From: Heyndrickxia coagulans 36D1
GTDB lineage: Bacteria > Bacillota > Bacilli > Bacillales > Bacillaceae_C
NCBI RefSeq assembly: GCF_000169195.2
Contig: NC_016023.1
Span: forward strand, 806,001 to 870,000
Reading direction: 5' to 3'
DNA length: 64,000 nucleotides
Under the pieces are notes generated by a model, which ran no database searches, was not told the origin of the DNA, and saw only the letters and a list, made by a program, of their open reading frames with translations. Below are positions 16,405-27,016 of the stretch, in pieces. A program made the position numbers and the translations under genes. Each line of letters starts with the position of its first letter. Position 1 is the first letter of the stretch.

Positions 16405-17058
16405 ATGGAAGCCTTCATGCAGTTTATGGAAGCCAATTGGAGCGAACTGTTGTTCAAAACATGGCAGCATTTCTATATCTCCATCACGGCTGTCATCTTA
16501 GGCATCGTTGTCGCTGTTCCGCTTGGCATCTGGTTGACAAAATACCGGCGGGCAGCAAATATTGTGATGGGCATTGCGGGCGTTATCCAAACTTTCCCAA
16601 GCCTTGCCATTTTAGCCTTCTTCATTCCGATTTTCGGTATTGGAAAGCTTCCCGCCATTGCGGCGTTGTTTTTCTATTCGGTCCTGCCTATCTTGCGGAA
16701 CACGTACACCGGCGTAAAGGGGATCGACCCGAAACTGGTGGAAGCAGGGCGCGGGATGGGGATGACCGGATGGGAAAGAGTCATCCATTTGGAACTTCCC
16801 CTTGCCATCCCTGTGATCATGGCCGGTATCCGCCTTTCCACTGTTTATTTAATCGGCTGGGCAACCCTTGCCTCTTTTATCGGTGCAGGCGGCCTCGGAG
16901 ACTATATTTTCAGCGGCCTCAATTTGTACCAGCCGGAAATGATCGCGGCCGGCGCAGTACCGGTAACCATTTTGGCGCTTATCGTGGACTACCTGTTTGG
17001 AAAGCTTGAAACGATTGCTACTCCAAAAGGCATCCGGAAACAAAAACAGGCCGCTTAG
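16405..17058 (+). CDS. opuCB: Osmoprotectant ABC transporter permease OpuCB
   Basis: 217 residues, about six membrane helices. The BPD_transp_1 domain covers nearly the whole protein. The EAA loop region [22 protein letters not shown] (about 112-133) contacts Opu[13 protein letters not shown] near residue 160 is typical of OpuCB. RBS GGAGG before ATG 16405. It forms the membrane channel together with OpuCD. Close spacing on both sides shows operon membership. Confidence 0.93.
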   Translation: MEAFMQFMEANWSELLFKTWQHFYISITAVILGIVVAVPLGIWLTKYRRAANIVMGIAGVIQTFPSLAILAFFIPIFGIGKLPAIAALFFYSVLPILRNTYTGVKGIDPKLVEAGRGMGMTGWERVIHLELPLAIPVIMAGIRLSTVYLIGWATLASFIGAGGLGDYIFSGLNLYQPEMIAAGAVPVTILALIVDYLFGKLETIATPKGIRKQKQAA

Positions 17059-17067
17059 AAAGGATGA

Positions 17068-17982
<915 letters not shown>

Positions 17983-17993
17983 GAGGGGTGATC

Positions 17994-18671
17994 ATGGAAA
18001 CGATCAGGAGCGTACTTCATTATTACGGGGAAAACGGCAACTATGTATGGGTACAATTTTACCGCCATTTCCTGATGTCGGCATATGGTGTTCTGTTTGC
18101 AGCGGTCGTCGCGATTCCGCTCGGGATTTTCATGGCCCGCCGCCGCAAGCTAAGCGCCTGGATTCTCACACTTGCCAATATCATCCAAACGGTCCCGTCG
18201 TTGGCGATGCTGTCCATGTTGATGCTCGTTATGGGACTCGGCACCAATACGGTCGTGCTTGCCCTGTTTCTTTACTCGCTTTTGCCGGTTTTAAAAAATA
18301 CGTATACCGGCATCCTCAGCGTCGATCAATTTTTGCTTGAGTCCGGCAAGGCAATGGGGATGACAAAGTTCCAGATCATGCGGATGGTGGAACTTCCACT
18401 TGCATTGTCTGTCATTATGGCCGGCCTCAGGACCGCACTCGTCGTTGCGATCGGAATTGCAGCCATGGGCACATTTGTCGGCGCAGGCGGACTCGGTGAT
18501 ATCATCGTCCGCGGAACCAGCGTCTCAAATGGCACATCCATTATTTTAGCCGGTGCAATTCCGACTGCCTTGATGGCTGTCGCCGCCGACTTTATCATGG
18601 GCTGGATTGAACGCCGCCTTTCCCCGGTAAAAAAGAAAACACGCAAACAGACCGTAGAACAGGCAGCATAA
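17994..18671 (+). CDS. opuCD: Osmoprotectant ABC transporter permease OpuCD
   Basis: 225 residues, six helices, homologous to OpuCB in this operon: ESGKAMGMTKFQIMRMVELPLA is the EAA loop and GAGGLGDIIVRG the conserved ending region. Start ATG 17994 has AGGAGGGG upstream; a GTG at 17988 overlaps that site. The C-terminus is a positively charged tail (KKKTRKQ). Last gene of the operon, followed within one base by a strong terminator. Confidence 0.92.
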   Translation: METIRSVLHYYGENGNYVWVQFYRHFLMSAYGVLFAAVVAIPLGIFMARRRKLSAWILTLANIIQTVPSLAMLSMLMLVMGLGTNTVVLALFLYSLLPVLKNTYTGILSVDQFLLESGKAMGMTKFQIMRMVELPLALSVIMAGLRTALVVAIGIAAMGTFVGAGGLGDIIVRGTSVSNGTSIILAGAIPTALMAVAADFIMGWIERRLSPVKKKTRKQTVEQAA

Positions 18672-18707
18672 AAGGATCCCCCGCGGGGACGCGGGGGATC
18701 CTTTTTG
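18671..18707 (+). terminator. Terminator of opuCABCD
   Basis: A 16 bp GC-rich stem, AAAAGGATCCCCCGCG with CGCGGGGGATCCTTTT, 4-base loop and T run. Confidence 0.95.
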
Positions 18708-19059
18708 ATAGGCATTACCGGACGGACCCGGTACAGCTTTGTGCCGGATGTTGCGGTCGTGTTCGTATCCTTTTGATGTGCAATTGCAACATCTCTATCC
18801 TGGAAATTTATGCCTGCTGTTTTTTATCCCTCTGCTGATACATGTCCGCTACAGCATGGGCGTCTATTGCATTTCTCGTATCCGTGCTGCCGGAACTGCG
18901 GCTCAACGGTTCACCGGGTTTCTTCCCCGATACGTCTCGAATGGCCGCTTTGCCCGGCTGACGAGCGCCGGCAATCCAACTTGAGAACCCGGAGTGGCCT
19001 TTAAAAACAGGCGGTTTTTCTGGAGTAGGCAAAGGGCAGTTTTCCAATCCGGGCGCTTC
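18708..19059. other. Gene-free stretch between opuC and the beta-galactosidase
   Basis: Short open frames exist on both strands, but none has a ribosome site or recognisable protein sequence. No hairpin or repeat stands out. Confidence 0.4.
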
Positions 19060-21057
19060 CTATTTTTCAATTACCTGCAAAATTTTCACATCCCGGGGTG
19101 AGAGCCGGACCGTTTCTGATTCAGTATCCCCGTTAATCAGTTCCAGGTACGTGCCACCTGCATTCACAAACTGAACCTGATCTGTGTGGTTAAGCAGGAA
19201 CAAGTATTTTTCATTTCCATTTTTGCGCACCACCACTTCCACGCCACGAGGAGCATCCAAAGCTGGTCGGACATCCGCTTCCTGTAAAATGTCTTTTAAA
19301 AGAGAAGACAAATATTGTTCATCCGGCTGTGTCCCAATATAATAAGCTTTTCCTTTTCCGCAATGATGCGCGGTGACAGCAGGCGACCCGGCCAAATAGC
19401 CGTCTTTGAACCAGGCCAAAGCTTCGGCACCTTTCAAGTGAATCTTTTCCTCCCACACGCGAATAGCCGCATCGCCATACCCGGTCCGGATTTGATGCAC
19501 CGCCCCTTTTTTCATCGGCGCAAACTCTTCAACATAAATGCCAAGAATATCCCGGTACGCGCCCGGATAGCCGCCAAGATACACACGGTCGTTTTCATCC
19601 GCAATGCCGCTGAAGAAATTGCTGACAAAATAACCGCCTTTTTCGACATAGTCTTTTACTTTATCCGCAAATGCCTTTGTCACCCTGTAACTTGCCGGCG
19701 CAAAAACTACTTTATACCGGTCCATTGCCTCATCCGGGTGAATAAAATCGACACCGATGTTTCGGGTATGAAGCACCTTATAAAACGGCAGAAGCTGTTT
19801 AATATAGGTTACAAGCGAAGAAGGTTTTGAATCGAGCTCCAATGCCCACCAGTTTTTCCAGTCGAAAACAATCGCAACATCGGCTGCATATGCTGAACCC
19901 GTTACCTTTTCCAAATTTTTCAATTCATTGCCGAGTTGTACCACTTCCCGGAAATTCCGGCTTTCTTCATCCCCGGAATGCGGTACCATCCCGCTATGGA
20001 ATTTCTCCGCACCGCCCTGGGATGCGCGCCATTGGAAAAACATGATGCCATCCGCCCCGTGCGCAGCCGCTTCATAACTCCAAAGCCGCATCTGCCCTGG
20101 TGTTTTCACGGCATTTTGCGCACGCCAGTTGACTGCGCCCGCCGCCTGTTCCATCAACAAAAACGGTTGCTTTTTCAAACTCCGCATTAAATCATGGGCC
20201 ATAAACTGCGCATACGGAATACGGTCGAAAGGATCCGGATATGCATCCCATGTCACAAGATCCATTTCTTTCGCCCAATGGAATCCGTCCACCGGTTTGT
20301 GCAGCCCCATTAAGTTTGTCATTACCGGCACATCCGGCGTATATGCTTTCAGGATATCGCGTTCCATTTTATAAAGTGCAAGCAGTGAATCATCCATAAA
20401 GGCTTTGTAATCGAGCTGTTGCATCGGATTGGCAAAAGTCGGCGTTTTCCCCGGGAGACAGATTTCTTCCCATTCATAATAACGCTGGCTCCAGAAGTCC
20501 GTTGACCAGCTTTTATTCAAGTTCTCGATCGTGCTGTATTTTTCTTTGAGCCATGTTTGAAAAGCTTTTTTGCAGTTGTCGCAGTAGCATTCGGCAATGT
20601 GGCAGCCATACTCATTGTTCACATGCCACATGACAAGCGCGGGATGATTTTTGTACCGTTCCGCAATTTTGCGCACCAGTTTCGCCGCAAGCCGCGCGTA
20701 GTCTTTGCTGTTCGGGCAATAATGCTGGCGCGACCCCGGCAGAAAGCGCGCCCCGTCCTTGTCAACCGGAAGCGAATCGGGATATTTCCGCGACAGCCAT
20801 GCCGGCGGGGCCGCAGTGGCAGTGGCCAGATCCGCCCCGATGCCGTTTTCCGCAAGCATATCCATGATTTTATCGAGCGTTGAAAAATCATATGTTTCTT
20901 CATCCGGCTGCAGCCTTGCCCAGCTGAAAATGTTGATGCTTACATAATTGACGCCGGCTTTTTTCATCAGCCGCATGTCTTCTTTCCACACAGATTCATC
21001 CCATTGTTCAGGGTTATAATCCCCGCCATAATAAAATTTTTCTTGTTTTTTTAACAT
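19060..21057 (-). CDS. ganA: GH42 beta-galactosidase
   Basis: 665 residues, three-domain GH42 architecture: TIM barrel (about 1-390) starting KFYYGGDYNPEQWDE, trimerisation domain (about 390-600) and a C-terminal beta domain. The catalytic acid/base Glu is in WHVNNEYGCH (about 148) and the nucleophile Glu in FLLMEQAAGAVNW (about 307). Zinc-site Cys residues CHIAECYCDNC follow the acid/base. No signal peptide, so it works inside the cell on lactose or galacto-oligosaccharides. Start ATG 21057 with GGAGG 8 bases upstream. Lies downstream of a LacI-type regulator, whose operator probably sits in its promoter; GanA is the expected partner of the GH53 enzyme at 55420. Confidence 0.92.
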   Translation of the reverse strand: MLKKQEKFYYGGDYNPEQWDESVWKEDMRLMKKAGVNYVSINIFSWARLQPDEETYDFSTLDKIMDMLAENGIGADLATATAAPPAWLSRKYPDSLPVDKDGARFLPGSRQHYCPNSKDYARLAAKLVRKIAERYKNHPALVMWHVNNEYGCHIAECYCDNCKKAFQTWLKEKYSTIENLNKSWSTDFWSQRYYEWEEICLPGKTPTFANPMQQLDYKAFMDDSLLALYKMERDILKAYTPDVPVMTNLMGLHKPVDGFHWAKEMDLVTWDAYPDPFDRIPYAQFMAHDLMRSLKKQPFLLMEQAAGAVNWRAQNAVKTPGQMRLWSYEAAAHGADGIMFFQWRASQGGAEKFHSGMVPHSGDEESRNFREVVQLGNELKNLEKVTGSAYAADVAIVFDWKNWWALELDSKPSSLVTYIKQLLPFYKVLHTRNIGVDFIHPDEAMDRYKVVFAPASYRVTKAFADKVKDYVEKGGYFVSNFFSGIADENDRVYLGGYPGAYRDILGIYVEEFAPMKKGAVHQIRTGYGDAAIRVWEEKIHLKGAEALAWFKDGYLAGSPAVTAHHCGKGKAYYIGTQPDEQYLSSLLKDILQEADVRPALDAPRGVEVVVRKNGNEKYLFLLNHTDQVQFVNAGGTYLELINGDTESETVRLSPRDVKILQVIEK

Positions 21058-21210
21058 CACGCATTCCTCCAAGTTGTCCGTTATTTAAGTGCACTGCCAC
21101 CCAATGTTTCCATCCTTCTTCCACTTTGGTGAAAACGGTATCATTCATAACCCCATCCTAGCACCGTTTTACGCAAAAATCAATAAAAATTTAAACATTT
21201 CAGCTGATTT

Positions 21211-21241
21211 TTTACATAATTTTTACGTAAATATTTTGCAA
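21211..21241 (-). promoter_or_regulatory. ganA promoter with LacI-type operator
   Basis: Minus strand: -35 TTGCAA (21236-21241), 17 bp, -10 TATGTA (21213-21218). The spacer holds the perfect palindrome TTTACGTAAA (21222-21231). A related TTTACATAA follows at 21211-21219. The same TTTACG half-sites recur in front of the lacI-type gene (22254-22291), so the adjacent regulator is the obvious binder. Confidence 0.6.
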
Positions 21242-21251
21242 GGGAAGCGTT

Positions 21252-22238
21252 TCATTTACTGCTTTCTCTTATAACAAGTTTTGTCCCCAGTCTGACTTTT
21301 TTAGGGATTTCCCGACTGTTTATACGTTCTAGCAACAGTGTCACCCCTTCTTCGCCCAAAACTTCGGTATACACTTTTACGGTGCTCAAGGCGGGGACCG
21401 TATATTGGGACACACTTACGTCATTAAAGCCGATCAGACTCACTTGTTCCGGAACCCGGATGTTATTTTCATGAAGGGCCTTTAAACTGCCGATCGCCAT
21501 CGGATCATTTGCAATAAAAAAAGCTGTCGGCAAATGATCCCCCAAGTTCCGAATGGCAGAAATCATTTGCTGGTAGCCGGCACGAACATCATATTTCCCT
21601 TTAAAATCAAAAACATCTTCTTTACGATAGAGCCCTAACTTTTGCATATATCTGGTATATTCAAGACTGCGCGGATCAATTCCGGAATTCATTTCATCCT
21701 CAGCCAACGACCCGATATATCCAATCCGCTGATGCCCCTGTTGTACAAAGTAATCAATGACATCTTTAACTGCCTGTTCAAAATCTACCATAACCTGATC
21801 AGCACTTCCCACCTCATAATAAGTATCCACAAAGCAAATCGGTTTTTGAAAAGATTGAAGCACTTGAATCTGCTGTTTTGAGAATTTCCCAATCGCTAAA
21901 ATTCCTTCCACATCACCCGGGATCTTTTCGTATTCGGCATAAACCCGGGAGATGGACAAGCCGTGTTCCTCTGCGTATTTTTCAGCCCCCAAGCGGATGG
22001 ACATATAGTAAATATCATTCAGTTCTTCTTCCTGCGAGCTCCATTGTACAATTGCGATTTTTTCCCTCCTGGCCGTTTTTTTGTTTATATGTTTTGTATA
22101 GTTCAGACTTTCGGCTGCTTCAAATATTTTTCGCCTTGTTTCATCAGATGCCACTACCTTATCATCATAATTCAGAACTCTGGACACGGTTGCAATGGAT
22201 ACCCCCGCCATTTTGGCAATATCAGCCATTGTCGCCAT
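21252..22238 (-). CDS. LacI family transcriptional regulator of ganA
   Basis: 328 residues. N-terminal LacI helix-turn-helix MADIAKMAGVSIATVSRVLN, hinge region near residues 45-60, then a periplasmic-binding-protein-like sugar domain with the family's IGYIGS, FFIANDPMAIGSLKAL and VSLIGFNDVSVSQY. Start ATG 22238 has AAGGTGG upstream (a GTG at 22247 lies inside that site). Sits directly upstream of the GH42 gene on the same strand. It likely represses that gene and itself, and responds to a galactose-containing sugar. GanR and LacR are possible names. Confidence 0.88.
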   Translation of the reverse strand: MATMADIAKMAGVSIATVSRVLNYDDKVVASDETRRKIFEAAESLNYTKHINKKTARREKIAIVQWSSQEEELNDIYYMSIRLGAEKYAEEHGLSISRVYAEYEKIPGDVEGILAIGKFSKQQIQVLQSFQKPICFVDTYYEVGSADQVMVDFEQAVKDVIDYFVQQGHQRIGYIGSLAEDEMNSGIDPRSLEYTRYMQKLGLYRKEDVFDFKGKYDVRAGYQQMISAIRNLGDHLPTAFFIANDPMAIGSLKALHENNIRVPEQVSLIGFNDVSVSQYTVPALSTVKVYTEVLGEEGVTLLLERINSREIPKKVRLGTKLVIRESSK

Positions 22239-22528
22239 AATAACCACCTTATCCTTTACGAAAACTATATGTAAATTTTTATTTATTTTTACGAAAAAAA
22301 CTCCGCTTATGTTTATTGTAAACGGAACAATTAGTGATAATCAAATTTTTTATAAAATATTTTTTAACTTATCTTATGAAAAAACAGGGACCTTACGCTG
22401 TGCAGTCAAAAGAGCCTGCCTCTTGCTTCTTTTTTGATTTCCCAAGTCTTTGCCGGCCGATCCTGCACTGGCTTTCCACCGGACTATCCCACTCTCGTTC
22501 ACTTCGCTTTTGACCCAGGCAAGTCACT
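22239..22528. other. Upstream region of the lacI-type gene
   Basis: The first ~60 bp hold TTTACG (22254), TGTAAA (about 22270) and TTTTACG (about 22285), half-sites matching the ganA operator and suggesting autoregulation. The remainder, 22320-22528, shows no gene. Confidence 0.45.
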
Positions 22529-22568
22529 AAAAAACACAAACCCGGGGGCAATCCCCGGGTTTGTGTTT
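22529..22568 (-). terminator. Terminator of the MarR-MFS operon
   Basis: A 16 bp stem, AAACACAAACCCGGGG and its complement, with T run on the minus strand, 8 bp beyond the MFS stop codon. Confidence 0.9.
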
Positions 22569-22575
22569 AGACAAA

Positions 22576-23775
22576 TTATTCTGCTTCTTCCACCACGCCT
22601 TGCAGAGATGCTGCTTTTTTGCCGTGGACAAAATAATAAAGAAATACGCAAAAGACAAGGACAACAGCCATGATGGCGTACAAGCCGTGATAACCAGCGA
22701 ACGGAACCAAAAGCCCGAGCAAAAACGGACCGACCCCGACACCGGCATCAAGAAAAATAAAGAATGTTGAAGTCGCAAGCCCAATCCGGTTTTTCGGCGA
22801 TACTTTGACTGCAATCGCCTGCCCGCTTGCCGAGAAAGTGCCGTACCCAAGCCCGACGAAAATCCCGGCCAATAAAATTAATAGTCCGCTGTCAGCCTGG
22901 TTCAGCAGCACGAGCCCTGCCGCAAACAAAAGAAACGAAGGATACATGACAAAGTTCTCGCCTTTTGTATCAAACCATCTTCCCGTAAACGGCCTGGACA
23001 CCAGCACCGTCACGGCATAAACAATAAAGAAAAAGCTTGAAATATCTACAAGGTTCATTTCTTTCGCATACGAAGTCAAAAAAGACAGGATGCTTGAGTA
23101 GCCGAGCCCGACAAATGCGCTGATGATGGCAATCGGGAACACTTTCGACTCAAAGAAATTGCTGATTTTGAGCCCTTTCATCTTTTCCAGATCCGCTTTT
23201 GAGAGTTCCACTTTCGGCACCTTTAAAAAGAGCGCGGAGATAAAGCTCAAAGCCAATAGCACAAGACATAAGGCAAATACCATATTAAAACTTGCGTGCT
23301 GAATGAGGAACATGCCGACGAAAGGCCCGACAGCCGCGGCAAGTGTTACACTCAATGCATAATAACCCGTGCCTTCCCCGCGGCGTTCATTGGGTATGAT
23401 CCCGGCAACAATGGTTCCTGTTGCAGTTGAAGCTATTCCAAGTGCTGCACCGTTTAAAAAGCGGACAGCCAGTAAAACACCCAGTTGATTCGTCACAAAA
23501 TAAAATAATGAAATGATGAGAATCGCAATAAAACCGGCATAAAGCATCTTTTTCCTGCCGATGCGGTCAATCGATTTGCCGGCAAAGAGCCGCGCAACCA
23601 GGACCCCGACGACGAAAATCCCTGATGCCAGGCCGGCCACGCTTGGCGATGCATGAAATCGGTCAGTCGCAAAAAGCGTAACGGTCGCCATCAATAAGTA
23701 AAATGTAAAATACAGAAAAAAGTTCGCGGTCGAAACGATTATAAAATCCTTTGTCCATAACTTCGGCCTGCTCAA
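22576..23775 (-). CDS. MFS transporter under MarR control
   Basis: 399 residues, 12 predicted helices. Motif A-like RLFAGKSIDRIGRKKMLYAG between helices 2 and 3, and a motif C-like glycine-rich stretch later. Start TTG 23775 with GGGGAGG 7 bases upstream; its TTG overlaps the TGA of the preceding MarR gene (TTGA), so translation is coupled. Longer in-frame starts fall inside the MarR gene. Probably a drug or metabolite exporter; substrate unknown. Confidence 0.85.
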   Translation of the reverse strand: MSRPKLWTKDFIIVSTANFFLYFTFYLLMATVTLFATDRFHASPSVAGLASGIFVVGVLVARLFAGKSIDRIGRKKMLYAGFIAILIISLFYFVTNQLGVLLAVRFLNGAALGIASTATGTIVAGIIPNERRGEGTGYYALSVTLAAAVGPFVGMFLIQHASFNMVFALCLVLLALSFISALFLKVPKVELSKADLEKMKGLKISNFFESKVFPIAIISAFVGLGYSSILSFLTSYAKEMNLVDISSFFFIVYAVTVLVSRPFTGRWFDTKGENFVMYPSFLLFAAGLVLLNQADSGLLILLAGIFVGLGYGTFSASGQAIAVKVSPKNRIGLATSTFFIFLDAGVGVGPFLLGLLVPFAGYHGLYAIMAVVLVFCVFLYYFVHGKKAASLQGVVEEAE

Positions 23776-24200
23776 TTTGTTTCCTCCCCTTTGTAATCTA
23801 AATTGTCTCTGATTTGCGGAAGCAGTTCGAATATGATCTTTTGCTCCGCTTCCGGAATCCCCTTCATTGCCTGCTGTTCCAATCCGGTAATTTCCGCGCG
23901 GCACTGCCGGTAAATGTTTTCGCCTTTATCCGTCACCCGGATCACTTTTTCTCGGCGGTCTTTTCCCGGGATCTGTTCCACGCTTCCCTGTTCTTCCAGC
24001 TTTTGGACAATCCTTGTCACGTTCGGTTTTTCAATTTGATAATACTTGCAGATTTCCACAAGCGTGCACGGGCCGAAATTCCGCACATAAAACATCACCT
24101 GCCAGAGCGAATAGGACAACCCGAACTGTGCCAATAAGCCGTTCAATTTCTTGATCAGCACACGGTATAAGCGTATATAGCGGTAAAACAGCCCTTGCAT
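23772..24200 (-). CDS. MarR family transcriptional regulator
   Basis: 142 residues, winged-helix MarR fold: helix SYSLWQVMFYVRNFGPCTL, recognition region EKPNVTRIVQKLEEQGSVEQ and wing PGKDRREKVIRVTDKG. Start ATG 24200 with GGAGG upstream. First gene of a two-gene operon with the coupled MFS transporter, which it likely represses until an effector binds. Strong own promoter at 24374-24402. Confidence 0.9.
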   Translation of the reverse strand: MQGLFYRYIRLYRVLIKKLNGLLAQFGLSYSLWQVMFYVRNFGPCTLVEICKYYQIEKPNVTRIVQKLEEQGSVEQIPGKDRREKVIRVTDKGENIYRQCRAEITGLEQQAMKGIPEAEQKIIFELLPQIRDNLDYKGEETN

Positions 24201-24373
24201 CCAAAACCTCCTTCAATTTCTTGAACATCCGCCCTGACCCTTATTAGAAAGCACTGGCCACAGCGAGATCATTTTCGTAATCAACACGCCTTCACCATCC
24301 ACCCGCGCCCACATCAGAAGCGCAGGCATCATACAAACAGTTTCGTTACCCTAAGCAACATTTCGCAAGACTA

Positions 24374-24402
24374 AATATAAAGGTTAATTCAATCGTTGTC
24401 AA
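24374..24402 (-). promoter_or_regulatory. Promoter of the MarR-MFS operon
   Basis: Minus strand TTGACA (24397-24402), exactly 17 bp, TATATT (24374-24379): a near-consensus vegetative promoter 170 bp before the MarR gene. The long leader shows no clear riboswitch fold. Confidence 0.75.
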
Positions 24403-24500
24403 TGGGCGGTTGTACCCTACGGTTCAGTTCCTGAAAAAATCCTCCGAGCCACTGATGGTGTCGAAGCAACAAAATAACATGCCATATCATGCGGCGGTTA

Positions 24501-24548
24501 CAAAAAGAGGATAGATAGAGCATTGATGCTGCTCATCTATCCTCTTTG
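24501..24548 (-). terminator. Terminator of kbl-tdh
   Basis: AAAGAGGATAGAT (24504-24516) pairs with ATCTATCCTCTTT (24534-24546); T run follows on the minus strand. Confidence 0.9.
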
Positions 24549-24577
24549 TGATTTTCATCATGTAACCAGGCAAAAAC

Positions 24578-25555
24578 TCAAACCGACTCCATCAACCTGC
24601 ACTCGACCCCCAGTTTGTTCGCTAAGTTTTCCAGCATCGATTTTGTCATGCGGTCTAAATCGTATTGGGGGTTGAAATCCCATTCTTCTTTGGCCGCTGT
24701 GGCGTCAATGCTGTTTGGCCAGGAATCGGCAATTTGCTGTCTGGCAGGGTCAACCTTGTAATCCATCGTAAACGCCGGTATATATTTTCGGATTGAAGCG
24801 GCAATTTCTTCAGGGTCAAAGCTCATGGCCGTTATATTAAAGGCATTTCGGTGTTTTAATCCAGACGGGTCCGCTTCCATTAATTTGATAATCGCATCAA
24901 TCGCATCCGGCATATACATCATATCCATATACGTGCCCTTCGCAATATAAGATGTATACTTTTGGTGCTTTAACGCTTCATAATAGATATCCACCGCATA
25001 GTCTGTCGTCCCGCCGCCCGGAAGCGCTTTGTGGGAAATCAGGCCGGGAAAGCGGAGGCCGCGGGTATCCACGCCGAATTTTGTAAAATAATAATCACAG
25101 AGCAATTCCGCACTTACTTTCGTAACACCGTACATCGTATTTGGCCGCTGAATGGTGTCCTGGGGGGTATGGTCTTTCGGCGTTGACGGGCCAAAAGCGC
25201 CGATCGAGCTTGGCGTGAACAACTGGCAGTTGGAATGCCGCGCCACCTCTAGCGCATTCAATAGACCGCCCATATTCAAATTCCAGGCGAAAAGCGGCTT
25301 TTCCTCAGCTGTTGCGGACAGGAGCGCCGCCAAATGGATGATCGTATCAATCTGATAGTCATTGACCAGTTTTTGCATCCGCTCGCCGTCCATGACATCC
25401 AGTGTCGCATACAGGCCATCGTTTACAACCGGGCTGTCATCCACATGGCGGATATCCGTGGCGAGGACATTTTCTGCTCCGTAAAGTTCCCGGAGCCTGA
25501 TCGTTAATTCTGTACCGATTTGCCCCAGGCTGCCGGTTACAAGTATTTTTTTCAT
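24578..25555 (-). CDS. tdh: L-threonine 3-dehydrogenase, epimerase (SDR) type
   Basis: 325 residues, extended-SDR fold. Rossmann motif TGSLGQIG (about 7-14), ATDIRHVD for NAD specificity, catalytic Ser-Tyr-Lys with TPSSIGAFG and YGVTK. It oxidises L-threonine to 2-amino-3-oxobutyrate. The identification rests on the epimerase fold together with the adjacent upstream kbl gene, the partner that cleaves the product. Start ATG 25555 with GGGAGG upstream; longer in-frame starts precede the site. 69 bp separate it from kbl. Confidence 0.9.
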   Translation of the reverse strand: MKKILVTGSLGQIGTELTIRLRELYGAENVLATDIRHVDDSPVVNDGLYATLDVMDGERMQKLVNDYQIDTIIHLAALLSATAEEKPLFAWNLNMGGLLNALEVARHSNCQLFTPSSIGAFGPSTPKDHTPQDTIQRPNTMYGVTKVSAELLCDYYFTKFGVDTRGLRFPGLISHKALPGGGTTDYAVDIYYEALKHQKYTSYIAKGTYMDMMYMPDAIDAIIKLMEADPSGLKHRNAFNITAMSFDPEEIAASIRKYIPAFTMDYKVDPARQQIADSWPNSIDATAAKEEWDFNPQYDLDRMTKSMLENLANKLGVECRLMESV

Positions 25556-25624
25556 CACAAACAACCTCCCGTTAAAAATGAAAATGGGTCCAGCCCCTGT
25601 TGGAAAGGGCGCCACACAGCCGTT

Positions 25625-26815
25625 TCAGATAACGCTCAGCGCTTCGCCGACTTTTTGATATACAGCAAGCACTTGGTCGAGCATTTCTTTCGTATGGCCG
25701 GCAGTAGGCATATTGCGCACTCTGCCGGTTCCCTTTGGCACGGTCGGATAAGTGATGGCTTTGGCGTAAACCCCTTCCTCAATAAGACGGCGCGAAAATT
25801 CCTGCGTGACCGTTTCTTCGCCGATGATACAAGGCGTAATCGGGGTTTCCGATTGCCCGGTATTAAACCCGATTTTTTTCAAGCCTTCTTTTAAATACCG
25901 CGCGTTTTCCCACAGCCGGTCGACTCTCTCTGTTGAATCCATTAAGATGTCGATCGCCTTTATGCAGGCTGCGGCAGATCCCGGCGTCATGGCTGTCGAA
26001 AACAAAAACGGGCGGGCGCGCACTTTCAGCCAGTCAATCAGTTGCCGGGTGCCGGCCACATAGCCGCCTACAACACCAATCGCCTTTGAAAGGGTGCCAA
26101 TTTGGAAATCAATTTTATCGGAAAGGCCAAAATGCTTTACCGTTCCTGCGCCGTTTCCCATTACGCCTGAGCCATGAGCATCATCGACATACGTCAATAA
26201 ACCGAACGTCTCGGCAATTTCCACGATCTCCGGAAGCTTCGCAACATCCCCGTCCATGGAAAAAACGCCATCGGTAATATACATGATTTTTTCGTAGGCG
26301 CCGCTTTCAACCGCTTCTTTTGCAGCCCGCCACAAGTCATCCATGTCCTGGTGTTTCACCCGGATGATTTTTGCCCCGGACAAACGGCAACCGTCAATAA
26401 TGGACGCATGGTTCAATTCATCAGAAAGAATGGCGTCCTTTTTTGTCATGACCGCTGAAATTGCACCCATATTGCAGTTAAATCCGGATTGAAAGGCAAT
26501 CGCCGCTTCCGTATGCTTAAATTCGGCAATCTTTTTTTCCAGCTCTTCATGTATTGTCATCGTTCCGTTAATGGTCCGGACAGCGCCGGCCCCGACACCG
26601 TACTGCTTTGTCGCATCAATCGCTGCCTGGACCAGCCTTTCATCGTTTGCTAACCCGAGATAATTGTTTGAAGACATGTTGATGACTTCTTTGCCGCCAA
26701 TTTTAACAACCGGTCCGTTGGGGCCTTCCAGTGTATCAATGATGTTGTACAGCCCCTTTTCACGCAGTTCCTCCAGTTGCGGGGTTAATATGTTCTCTAA
26801 CACTTTTCCGGACAT
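25625..26815 (-). CDS. kbl: Glycine C-acetyltransferase (2-amino-3-ketobutyrate CoA ligase)
   Basis: 396 residues, PLP-dependent alpha-oxoamine synthase family. Sequence landmarks: [11 protein letters not shown] (about 54), the PLP-stacking region [14 protein letters not shown], Asp of [12 protein letters not shown] and the PLP lysine in [16 protein letters not shown]. It converts 2-amino-3-oxobutyrate and CoA to glycine and acetyl-CoA. Start ATG 26815 with GGAGG upstream. First gene of kbl-tdh; a catabolite-control-type site lies 55 bp upstream. Confidence 0.93.
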   Translation of the reverse strand: MSGKVLENILTPQLEELREKGLYNIIDTLEGPNGPVVKIGGKEVINMSSNNYLGLANDERLVQAAIDATKQYGVGAGAVRTINGTMTIHEELEKKIAEFKHTEAAIAFQSGFNCNMGAISAVMTKKDAILSDELNHASIIDGCRLSGAKIIRVKHQDMDDLWRAAKEAVESGAYEKIMYITDGVFSMDGDVAKLPEIVEIAETFGLLTYVDDAHGSGVMGNGAGTVKHFGLSDKIDFQIGTLSKAIGVVGGYVAGTRQLIDWLKVRARPFLFSTAMTPGSAAACIKAIDILMDSTERVDRLWENARYLKEGLKKIGFNTGQSETPITPCIIGEETVTQEFSRRLIEEGVYAKAITYPTVPKGTGRVRNMPTAGHTKEMLDQVLAVYQKVGEALSVI

Positions 26816-26869
26816 GACAAAAAACCTCCGTTCATGCATTTTTCAATCTATCTTCCGCAATCCGCGAAT

Positions 26870-26883
26870 GAAAGCGCTTTTAT
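26870..26883. promoter_or_regulatory. cre-like site upstream of kbl
   Basis: TGAAAGCGCTTTTA matches the CcpA operator consensus TGWAANCGNTNWCA at all fixed positions but the penultimate one. Position fits repression of threonine breakdown when glucose is present. Confidence 0.55.
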
Positions 26884-26983
26884 TTTATCATTTTAAATGA
26901 CTTTTCCTTCACTTGCATTTCCATTTTTGCTGTGTGTATCCTCCATATTTGCCTTTCCTTTCTGTTATTGCCGGATAAATTGC

Positions 26984-27016
26984 AAAAAAAGGCCGTTAAG
27001 TTTTAACCTAATGGCC
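26984..27016 (-). terminator. Terminator of the AraC/GH39 gene
   Basis: GGCC-TTA stem over the stop codon with seven T following on the minus strand. Confidence 0.7.

Noticed and set aside
18808-19047. Small minus-strand gene after opuC
   Set aside because: No ribosome site and no protein-like pattern.
21236-21252. cre site before ganA (GGAAGCGTTTCA)
   Set aside because: Only three bases separate the TG/CA ends from the central CG instead of four, so it does not fit the CcpA consensus.
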